This document shows, piece by piece, positions 7,924 to 14,063 of a stretch of 14,063 bases of DNA. The notes under the pieces are model-generated. The model did not search any database. It saw only the letters and a program-made list of their open reading frames with translations, and had not been told where the DNA came from. The number at the start of each line of letters is the position of its first letter. The first letter of the stretch is position 1. Made by a program: the position numbers and the translations under genes. The DNA is from Clostridia bacterium (lineage in GTDB: Bacteria; Bacillota_A; Clostridia; Oscillospirales; CAG-272), in NCBI GenBank assembly GCA_017529175.1, contig JAFXNX010000023.1, positions 1 to 14,063 of the forward strand. The letters are read 5' to 3'.

Positions 7924-10119
7924 TTATCTCTGTCCGGTGTATCCGGAGAAGTACCACGTCATTGGATCGCGCACGTCGGTGTAGCTCGACGGATAGTTAG
8001 TTCCGTGAGCGGACCACGATTCGTCAAACGAACAGATTATCCTGAACGCGGGACGGTCGTTGAGGTACTGCCAGAGCCACTGATAACGCGAATTATACTT
8101 CGATGAGCCGGAGCCGTACGTTGCGGAGAGGCCGAGGAAGTACGCGTGTACTCTCGTCATTTCCACACGGTCTTTTTGCGCCTGCGAAGACGCCGCGGCG
8201 TATGCGCTGTCAAACAGACTTACTACCGTTTCAAAGTTCGATGAGAACGCGGACTTGTTGTACATATTCCACGGCCAGTCGAAGTTGTCGGTCCAGCAGG
8301 AGCTCGACTTGAGCGAATTCTCCACGAGGTCAATATACTGTTTGATATACGTCCAACCGGGACCGTACTCGAGTTCGAGGTATTCGTTCATATAAGCGTT
8401 GTACTGCTCGAACGACATATCGGGATTCCACATCATCTTCGCCTGGAGATAGGTCTTGAGATACTCAAACGAGTTATCGCATTTATCTCTGTTGCCTTCG
8501 AGGTAGAGTCCTTTTACGCCGAGATCGTGATAGTACTTGATATCATAATAGAAATTGTAGAGGTTCGGCGAGGGGGACATATAGTATACCCAGTTGACGA
8601 TATAGTACCAGCAGTAAACGTTGGGCGTAAGGTTGAGCCAGCCGCGCAGCCACGCCATGTGCGTGCTGTTCTTCTCGGGCGTGCCCGCCGAAACGCCGGT
8701 ATTCGTGCTGATGGAAAGACGCGGGTTGCCCGCTTCTGTCGTATTGTCGAGATGGTGGTTGTTGCATCCTACGGGACAGTAGCAGACTATAACGTTCGAT
8801 CTGGGAGCTGTTCTGCAGGGTTTGTTAAGTCCCGCGTAAGCGCACGTGAAGACGCTGAGTTCGGGATGCTGCGTTGCGAAGAAGCTGTCGCTCGCAACGT
8901 AGTTGCAAAGCTGTATCAGCGCGCCGGACATACTTCCCTCCGAGCTGTAGACCGATTTACAGGTCGAGCACTGGCAGAAGTTGCCGTTGTCGTTAGGCGA
9001 GCAGGATACCTGAGTGTACTGATAACCCGGTATCTGGTCTCTCTTCGTTACGATATTTTTCATATATTCGAGAGCTTGCGACTTGAAGGTCGAACTCGTC
9101 ATACACTGCTGCTGACCGCCGCCGATGGACGACGCGGAGTTGCCCCAGCCCGCCGCAAAATATGCGAACGAGTGAGCGTGCAGATATGACGTTCCGACCG
9201 CTCCGCCGTAATCGCCGACGTAGTTGCCTTTATACGCGCTGTACGCGCCGCCGTCCTCCGCGGAGTTTATGCGAAGAGGAAGGAAGTTGTCCTTCGATCT
9301 GTCGCCGGAGGTCTGGCTGACGATAGCGCCGCCGGTCACGCCGCGGTATTCAAAACCGGGAGTCTGACGGTCATGGAAATCGGAAGGCACGTTGATCGCG
9401 CCCACGCTGAGTCTGTACTCGGAAGTCGCGCCGTTCGTGTAAGGCGTGAGGAAGCGGTAACCGCACCACTTTTCGAGGAACTCGTACGTAGCGTACAGAC
9501 AGCCTCTCATGGAGCCGCAGGTTATAACGAAGTTTCCGTCCGAATCGAACGAGAAATCAAATCCTTCTTTGCCGAGTCCCATTGAGTTGCTCGTGTCATA
9601 CTTATAAAGGATTTTATACGTGCTGACGGAAGCGTTTGTTCCGGCTACGTTGAGGGTTATTCCGGTCGCCGTAGCGAGCTTATCCTTGAGAATGCTCGCC
9701 GCGTACACCATCGAATTGTTGACGTCGGGGAACGCGTCGGACGGAGCCGTCTTCGGGCGGACTATAGTAAACCTCGAAATGTTCTTGCCGCCGAGTTTCA
9801 GCTCTACAAGCTTTCTGGTGGCGTTGATGCCTTCAAGAGGTTCCGAATCACCCATAACGGCGTTTTTGAGGAGAGCTATGTCGTTGACGGTCCAAGCGTT
9901 GTCCTTGTCGACGTCAGCGGCGAGTTTACAGATATCTTTTTCATAGGCCGAGCCCGCAACGAATCTCTTGAGAACGATTATGTCCTTCAAGGAGATGAGC
10001 GTGTCGTCGTTTGCGTCGCCCAAACGATATCCTTTGGTTACTGCCGCACTCGGTACTGCCGCAATTACGCAGGATGCGATCATCGCGATCAGCAGGAAGA
10101 TTGATAGTAGCTTTTTCAT
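7924..10119 (-). CDS. Secreted dockerin-DUF4838 protein (paralog 5, promoter-proximal)
   Basis: 731 aa from ATG 10119. An ATG four codons upstream (10131) overlaps the GGAGGA ribosome site that serves 10119, and only 10119 gives a normal MKKLLSIFLLIAMIASCVIA signal peptide, so it is chosen. Dockerin at about 34-90 with loops DANDDTLISLKD and DVDKDNAWTVND; it is the most divergent dockerin of the set. The NNTDG linker is replaced by GINATRKLVE, but ISRFTIV is kept. Core motifs: YLHAHSFAYFAAGW (312-325), QVSCSPNDNGNFCQCSTCK (370-388), CYCPVGCNNHHLD (446-458), WYYIVNWVYYMSP (504-516) and LYLEG (538-542). The tail is DPMTWYFSGYTGQR. It is the first gene after the minus-strand promoter at 10177-10205, with an AT-only leader of about 50 nt. 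It is the likely head of the five-gene operon. Confidence 0.93.
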   Translation of the reverse strand: MKKLLSIFLLIAMIASCVIAAVPSAAVTKGYRLGDANDDTLISLKDIIVLKRFVAGSAYEKDICKLAADVDKDNAWTVNDIALLKNAVMGDSEPLEGINATRKLVELKLGGKNISRFTIVRPKTAPSDAFPDVNNSMVYAASILKDKLATATGITLNVAGTNASVSTYKILYKYDTSNSMGLGKEGFDFSFDSDGNFVITCGSMRGCLYATYEFLEKWCGYRFLTPYTNGATSEYRLSVGAINVPSDFHDRQTPGFEYRGVTGGAIVSQTSGDRSKDNFLPLRINSAEDGGAYSAYKGNYVGDYGGAVGTSYLHAHSFAYFAAGWGNSASSIGGGQQQCMTSSTFKSQALEYMKNIVTKRDQIPGYQYTQVSCSPNDNGNFCQCSTCKSVYSSEGSMSGALIQLCNYVASDSFFATQHPELSVFTCAYAGLNKPCRTAPRSNVIVCYCPVGCNNHHLDNTTEAGNPRLSISTNTGVSAGTPEKNSTHMAWLRGWLNLTPNVYCWYYIVNWVYYMSPSPNLYNFYYDIKYYHDLGVKGLYLEGNRDKCDNSFEYLKTYLQAKMMWNPDMSFEQYNAYMNEYLELEYGPGWTYIKQYIDLVENSLKSSSCWTDNFDWPWNMYNKSAFSSNFETVVSLFDSAYAAASSQAQKDRVEMTRVHAYFLGLSATYGSGSSKYNSRYQWLWQYLNDRPAFRIICSFDESWSAHGTNYPSSYTDVRDPMTWYFSGYTGQR

Positions 10120-10139
10120 TGAGTCCTCCATAAAATAAA

Positions 10140-10166
10140 AATATTTATAAATAATTTTTAAATATT
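10140..10166. repeat. AT-only inverted repeat in the leader of the minus-strand operon
   Basis: AATATTTA (10140-10147) and TAAATATT (10159-10166) are perfect 8-bp arms around an 11-nt loop. The repeat falls between the predicted transcript start and the ribosome site of the gene at 10119. As RNA the stem would be weak; a protein-binding role is possible. Confidence 0.3.
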
Positions 10167-10176
10167 ACGTAGATTC

Positions 10177-10205
10177 ATTTTATCATATATATTAAATAAT
10201 TGCAA
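10177..10205 (-). promoter_or_regulatory. Sigma-A-type promoter of the dockerin-DUF4838 operon
   Basis: On the minus strand, -35 TTGCAA (10205-10200), a 17-nt spacer and -10 TAAAAT (10182-10177) with an extended TGA just upstream of the -10. The predicted start near 10170 gives an AT-only leader of about 50 nt before the GGAGGACTC ribosome site of the gene at 10119. Confidence 0.72.
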
Positions 10206-10215
10206 TAGTTTTTTG

Positions 10216-10229
10216 TTCAAAATATTGAA
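10216..10229. promoter_or_regulatory. Possible operator between the two divergent promoters
   Basis: TTCAA (10216-10220) and TTGAA (10225-10229) form an inverted repeat with a 4-nt spacer, located between the two -35 elements. Its place would suit a regulator controlling both directions. The arms are short and the region is AT-rich, so chance is a real alternative. Confidence 0.25.
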
Positions 10230-10246
10230 ATCGGCGCAATTTTTCC

Positions 10247-10275
10247 TTGACCGTTATGTGATATTGTGATAAAAT
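10247..10275 (+). promoter_or_regulatory. Sigma-A-type promoter of the GH3 remnant and downstream genes
   Basis: -35 TTGACC (10247-10252), 17-nt spacer, -10 TAAAAT (10270-10275) with an extended TGA directly in front. The predicted transcript start is near 10282. That leaves only about 6 nt before ATG 10288, so either the message is nearly leaderless or translation starts at ATG 10315, which has a weak GGGG 11 nt upstream. Confidence 0.75.
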
Positions 10276-10287
10276 CAAATCGACGAG

Positions 10288-11618
10288 ATGATTCAATACG
10301 GGGTAAAACCGAAAATGCAGTTTTCAAAATTCAGGAAAACAGCCGAAACGCTCGCCGGCCGGATGACCGACGACGAGCTGACAGGAATGATCTGCTACGA
10401 ATCGGAAGCGGTCGCACGGCTTTCAATAAACGGATACAACTGGTGGAACGAGGCGAGCCACGGCGTCGCGCGAAACGGCGTCGCCACGGTATTTCCCTGC
10501 CCGACGGCGCGGAAAGCGCGGCGGCGCTTCATCACGGTATAGCGTTCGACTGCGGTTTTGTTTACCGCGGCTGTATGAAGGAAGCGCTCGAGCGCGGGCT
10601 CGTCACGAGGAAAGAGATAAAAGACGCCGCGGTGAAGACGCTCGAGATACGCGCCGCGCTCGGCGAATTTGAGAGCGAGCGTCCGTATTCCGGAGTCGCG
10701 TGGGATGAGCTCGATTCCGATAAAACAAGAGCGCTCAATCTTCGCGCCGCGGAAAAATGCCTTGTTTTGCTAGAGAATAAATATGCAGAGTTTAAGCAAA
10801 ATTATAAAAGAATAGCAGTTACCGGGCCGGTCGCCGATTCAAGGTCTGCGCTTGTCGGAAACTACAACGGAAGACCGTCGGAATACGTCACGGTACTCGA
10901 AGGAATAAGGAGAGTTTTCAAAAATTCAACCGTACGCTTTTCCGAAGGATGCCTCATGACCGGAGAGGATAAGAACTCTATCTTCGGATTCGGAGATATG
11001 ATCTCGGAGGGTGTCGCCGAAGCGTCGCGCGCCGATCTTACCGTCCTCTGTCTCGGACTTGACGCGGAGCTTGAAGGCGAAGAAAGCCAGGTAAACAACG
11101 AGATAATATCGGGCGGAGACCGCCTGTCGGTCGGACTTCCCGCGACTCAAAAGCGTCTTCTGCGGGAAGTTCTCGAAGCGTCAGACAACGTTATCGTCAT
11201 CACCTTCTGCGGCGGATGTATCGACATCGGAGACGAGGCGCGAGGAATGGAACACCGCGCAAGACGCTCCGATCCCGGCACTGTTCTCTATCCGTTTGGA
11301 TACGGTTTGACTTTGAATAAATATACAGTTTACGGCCCGGAAATCATCAAGATAGGCGACGGCCTCGCCGAGATATCGGTGAGAGTGGAAAACGCATCGG
11401 AAGAAAATATCGACGTACCGGTAGCAGTATATACGGATAAAGGAGACTCTGCTCTTCACAGTTCTTCGTTCGCGCTTGCCGCCGTGCGCCGTGTCAGACT
11501 CGGCGCAAATGAGATAAAAGACGTCAGGTTCAACATTTCTTCAGAGTGGTATAAAGAAGTCACAGAGAGCGGAGAATTCGTCATGCCGAAAGGCAAGATC
11601 AGGTTTTCCGCGAAATGA
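10288..11618 (+). pseudogene. Decayed GH3 beta-glucosidase / beta-xylosidase
   Basis: The first frame (10288 or, more likely, 10315 to about 10500) encodes RMTDDELTGMI and YNWWNEASHGVARNG followed by VATVFP, the hallmark N-terminus of GH3 enzymes of the beta-xylosidase/beta-glucosidase type. Coding then jumps to another frame (+2) with AESAAALHHGIAFDCGFVYR, which in intact members lies just after the nucleophile motif SDxG. Roughly 200 or more residues, including the catalytic Asp, are therefore missing. The second frame continues with GH3 features: RALNLRAAEKCLVLLEN, GPVADSRSALVGNYNG, CLGLDAELEGEES, GGCIDIG and YPFGYGL, then a fibronectin-III-like end with no stop until 11616. A second, in-frame gap of some 60 residues separates GGCIDIGDEA from GMEHRARRSDPGT, removing the AWYPGxxGG to PVTFY segment. 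No signal peptide is visible, so the parent enzyme was probably cytoplasmic, cleaving imported oligosaccharides. Catalysis as coded is very unlikely. An assembly error is the main alternative to true decay. Confidence 0.85.
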
Positions 11619-11643
11619 TCCATGATCTTTAAGGAGAAAGATA

Positions 11644-13545
11644 ATGAAAAGATCCGTTTCCCTTTTGCTCACCGCAGTTTTTCTCTTCGGTCTGATAACA
11701 GCGCCATTCGCCTCTTTCGCCGTGACAGGTCAGACGTCAGAGGAAATGACCGAGATATACCCGGGCGTTACTTCGACACACTATACGACGGGATCCGGCA
11801 CGGTATACGGTCTTCAGGATATGACCGTGGTCGAATTCGATCCGAAGCAGTCCGACCTTTCGGTACACGTTACGACGGGCTATTCCTCTCTCAATTCCCT
11901 CTCGACCGTTTCAAATACGGTGAAGCGCTGGAGCAGCTCAAATCCGGACAAAATACCGATCGTCGGTATTAACGGCGACTGGTTCACGGTCTCATACGAC
12001 AATTACAGCACCGCAACGTCAAAGAAACAGCTCTATATCCCTCTCGGATTCAATATGCACGCGGGAGAGATCATCACGACTCAGCAGACCGCGGTCGAGA
12101 CCGAAAACTCCGGATACGCGCCTTCCTTCGGCATCGCGTCCGACGGAACGCCGCTCATCGGATGTATAGATACGACGGTTACAATGCAGTACGGATCGAA
12201 CGTCATAAACATAGACGGGATCAACCGCCTGCCATCCGACAACGCGCTGATTCTCTATACCGACAAAGGTCCCGCCTCAAACTACTGCCTTGACGACGCG
12301 TACGAGCTGTACGTTGATTTTACTTACGACTATACTGTAAAGAACGGAATGGGCGCGATAGGCACGGTCAGCGCGATCTCCGAGCCGGGAGAGGCGCGTC
12401 TTTCGATGCAGTCGAACAGAATGATAATTACCGCAAGGGGCTCGAGAAAATCCGACGTATCCCGCATTCCCGTCGGCGCGTCCTTAAGATTCTCGGTTTC
12501 GATATCGGACCGCTACGGCAGAACGGAACAGTGGAAAACAGTCACAGACTGCGTAGGAGGACATCACGAGTTTGCCCGCGACGGACAATATTTCAATATA
12601 GGAGACTCGACGCATTATCCCGCGAACGTCATCGGTATTACTTCAGAGGGTAAAGTAAAGATCATCTGCAACGACGGACGCCAGTCGGGGTACAGTGTCG
12701 GCGTCAGTATCAACAAGATGGCGACACTCGCCATGGAGCTCGGTATAATATCGGGAATCTATATGGACGGCGGCGGATCGACTACCATGGTGCAGACGGA
12801 CAGACTGAACGGTATGAAACTCGTCAACCGCCCGTGCAACAGCAATAACGCCGAGCGTACGGTCAGCAACGCTCTCATTCTTGCCGCCGACAGGATCGCT
12901 CCGACGACACACCTCACGTTTGACGATTACCGTTATTATCAGTTTGTAAAAGCATCCAACAACTCGACCGACGTGATCACAGACGCGGGACTCACCCTTC
13001 GCGCAACGAATACGATCGATCCTTTCTTAGAACTAAGTAACTTTGATTTTTCGGCGAACGAATACAAATACGTCGTAATAACGGCGCGAACTTCATACGT
13101 CGGAAGCGGCACAAACCGGATCGGCCTCTTCCTTGCGGCGGGAGATCTGACGTATTCGTCGGAAAGCTGCAAGGCGGGACTTGACCTGCCGGAAACGGGA
13201 AGCTACGAAAGAGTTCTCGTAGACCTCACTTCCCTTTCGCTGTGGAAAGGCAAGGTCAACAGCGTAAGAATAGATTATTATGACGATACGTCGTCAGTTC
13301 CCGTAGGAAAAGGAATAGACGTGCGCGAGATACAGTTCTTCAAGACAAAAAATGAAGCCGCCCGCCTTTTCAAATTGCCGGGCGACGTCGACGGGAACGG
13401 AGCGGTAACGATGCTCGATATATCGGCTTTGAAATACTACATTGCGACAGGCGGACCCGTAAATACTTTAAACAGCGACGTAAATGACGACGGAGTTATT
13501 AATCTTCTTGACATCAGCGCTCTTAAAGTACTTATCGCGGGATGA
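11644..13545 (+). CDS. Secreted phosphodiester glycosidase (NAGPA-like) with C-terminal dockerin
   Basis: 633 aa; ATG 11644 has AAGGAGAAAGATA in front. Signal peptide at about 1-26 (MKRSVSLLLTAVFLFGLITA, then FASFA). Residues about 45-415 match the phosphodiester glycosidase domain (relatives of human NAGPA, which removes GlcNAc from GlcNAc-1-phosphodiesters): GINGDWF (108-114), SFGIASDGTPLIG (161-173), GHHEF (306-310), NDGRQSGYSVG (343-353), YMDGGGSTTM (373-382), NRP (395-397) and ERTVSNALIL (404-413). A beta-sandwich resembling galactose-binding/carbohydrate-binding modules spans about 421-567, with LWKGKVNSVRIDYY and IDVREIQFFKT. The dockerin lies at 579-632, with loops DVDGNGAVTMLD and DVNDDGVINLLD. 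It starts 25 nt after the GH3 remnant and is probably read from the promoter at 10247. In bacteria the family's true substrates are mostly unknown; phosphodiester-linked sugars of cell-wall or capsular glycans are possible targets. Confidence 0.93.
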   Translation: MKRSVSLLLTAVFLFGLITAPFASFAVTGQTSEEMTEIYPGVTSTHYTTGSGTVYGLQDMTVVEFDPKQSDLSVHVTTGYSSLNSLSTVSNTVKRWSSSNPDKIPIVGINGDWFTVSYDNYSTATSKKQLYIPLGFNMHAGEIITTQQTAVETENSGYAPSFGIASDGTPLIGCIDTTVTMQYGSNVINIDGINRLPSDNALILYTDKGPASNYCLDDAYELYVDFTYDYTVKNGMGAIGTVSAISEPGEARLSMQSNRMIITARGSRKSDVSRIPVGASLRFSVSISDRYGRTEQWKTVTDCVGGHHEFARDGQYFNIGDSTHYPANVIGITSEGKVKIICNDGRQSGYSVGVSINKMATLAMELGIISGIYMDGGGSTTMVQTDRLNGMKLVNRPCNSNNAERTVSNALILAADRIAPTTHLTFDDYRYYQFVKASNNSTDVITDAGLTLRATNTIDPFLELSNFDFSANEYKYVVITARTSYVGSGTNRIGLFLAAGDLTYSSESCKAGLDLPETGSYERVLVDLTSLSLWKGKVNSVRIDYYDDTSSVPVGKGIDVREIQFFKTKNEAARLFKLPGDVDGNGAVTMLDISALKYYIATGGPVNTLNSDVNDDGVINLLDISALKVLIAG

Positions 13546-13595
13546 ATACAAATCATACCGAAAACAGATAATATATAAAAACCAAGGAGGTTACC

Positions 13596-14063
13596 ATGGC
13601 AAACAAATACTCAGGAACACAGACAGAAAAGAATTTGAGAGCGGCTTTTTCGGGAGAGAGCGAGGCGAGAAACAAGTATACCTATTTCGCGTCAAAGGCG
13701 AAAAAGGAGGGCTTTGAGCAGATCGCGGCTCTGTTCCTCAAGACCGCGGAAAACGAAAAGGAGCACGCAAAGCTCTGGTTCAAAGAACTCGACGGTATCG
13801 GCACAACAGCGCAAAACCTTTCAGACGCCGCTGACGGCGAGAACTACGAATGGACGGATATGTACGAGGGATTCGCAAAAACCGCGGAAGAAGAGGGCTT
13901 CCCGGAACTCGCGGCAAAAGTCCGCGGCGTCGCAGCGATCGAAAGGCACCACGAAGAGCGCTACCGCGCGCTTCTCAAAAACGTTGAGACAGCGGCGGTA
14001 TTCGAGAAGAGCGAGGTCAAGGTATGGGAGTGCCGCAACTGCGGACACATCGTCGTCGGCACC
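13596..14063 (+). CDS. rbr: Rubrerythrin, C-terminus beyond the right edge
   Basis: 156 residues are seen of a protein usually about 180-195 aa. ATG 13596 follows a strong AAGGAGGTTACC site. The N-terminal ferritin-like four-helix bundle carries the diiron ligands in [16 protein letters not shown], the ENEKEHAK helix, [16 protein letters not shown] and [11 protein letters not shown]. The start of the C-terminal rubredoxin-like domain is visible with its first CxxC, in [14 protein letters not shown]; the second CxxC pair falls outside the window. Rubrerythrins reduce hydrogen peroxide in the cytoplasm of anaerobes using electrons from rubredoxin or NAD(P)H-dependent reductases. It lies 50 nt after the dockerin protein with no visible terminator between. 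The short AT-rich gap (GATAATATATAAAA) might hold a -10 element, but no convincing -35 was found. It is a housekeeping stress gene with no evident link to the glycan locus. Confidence 0.96.
   Translation, partial: MANKYSGTQTEKNLRAAFSGESEARNKYTYFASKAKKEGFEQIAALFLKTAENEKEHAKLWFKELDGIGTTAQNLSDAADGENYEWTDMYEGFAKTAEEEGFPELAAKVRGVAAIERHHEERYRALLKNVETAAVFEKSEVKVWECRNCGHIVVGT

Larger units (their letters stand above)
1..10119 (-). repeat. Tandem array of five diverged dockerin-DUF4838 paralogs
   Basis: Five head-to-tail copies share the same module order and collinear motifs (dockerin, YTIVYP or similar, ACGIxLN in the first four or TGITLN in the promoter-proximal copy, CGSxRG or CGTxRG, GYRFLT, HxHS) throughout; the four complete copies also share ND..CxC, GCNNH and SATY. 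Proteins differ clearly in sequence while length stays within 729-743 aa, which suggests old duplications with retained function rather than recent amplification. No insertion sequence or short flanking direct repeat was seen that would explain the amplification. Confidence 0.9.

Noticed and set aside
1..10119. Sortase anchors or S-layer repeats that would tie the proteins to the cell wall
   Set aside because: No LPxTG-type motif, hydrophobic C-terminal segment or SLH repeats were seen in the complete proteins; the dockerin is the only visible attachment device.
10480..10520. Programmed frameshift in the GH3 gene
   Set aside because: No slippery heptamer is seen, and a whole block of the family fold is missing at the junction, so a simple shift would not restore an intact enzyme.
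1..14063. CRISPR arrays, tRNA or rRNA genes, insertion sequences, phage genes
   Set aside because: No regularly spaced short repeats, tRNA-like CCA/T-loop patterns, transposase motifs or phage proteins were recognised by eye.

Overview
The window looks like a chromosomal piece of an anaerobic, low-redundancy Gram-positive bacterium of the class Clostridia, probably an uncultured gut or rumen fibre degrader. This is inferred from GGAGG-type ribosome binding sites, rubrerythrin, type I dockerin modules and Firmicutes-style signal peptides. Coding DNA is moderately GC-rich and the main promoter region is sharply AT-rich. No species can be named from the sequence alone.

Region 1 (1-10119, minus strand) is a tandem array of five paralogous secreted proteins, read from right to left. 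The last one runs off the left edge. Each has a signal peptide, a two-repeat dockerin placed directly after it at the N-terminus, a short conserved linker, an alpha/beta domain like those in front of glycoside hydrolase barrels, and a large DUF4838-type core. The core carries conserved HxHS, ND/CxCxxC, CFCxxGCNNH and YxE motifs. Four genes are complete (about 729-743 aa) and one is partial (334 aa seen). Gaps are 29-118 nt. Two of them carry GC-rich stem-loops, and one strong promoter lies in front of the whole set, so an operon with differential segment stability is plausible.

Region 2 (10120-10287) is an AT-rich divergent regulatory region. It has two back-to-back sigma-A promoters of nearly identical design, each with a 17-nt spacer and an extended -10 TGATAAAAT.

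Region 3 (10288-11618, plus strand) is a decayed GH3 beta-glucosidase/beta-xylosidase gene. It has a frameshift-deletion that removes the nucleophile-bearing part of the barrel and a second, in-frame deletion in the C-terminal domain.

Region 4 (11644-13545, plus) encodes a secreted phosphodiester glycosidase (NAGPA-like domain) followed by a beta-sandwich carbohydrate-binding-like module and a C-terminal dockerin. Region 5 (13596 to the right edge) is the start of a rubrerythrin gene, unrelated to glycan breakdown.

Taken together, six dockerin-bearing secreted proteins of two architectures flank one divergent control region. This suggests a cellulosome-type glycan-degradation locus whose enzymes dock to cohesins encoded elsewhere. 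The substrate and the reaction of the DUF4838 proteins cannot be read from the sequence. The array of dockerin-DUF4838 paralogs is the most novel feature of the window.
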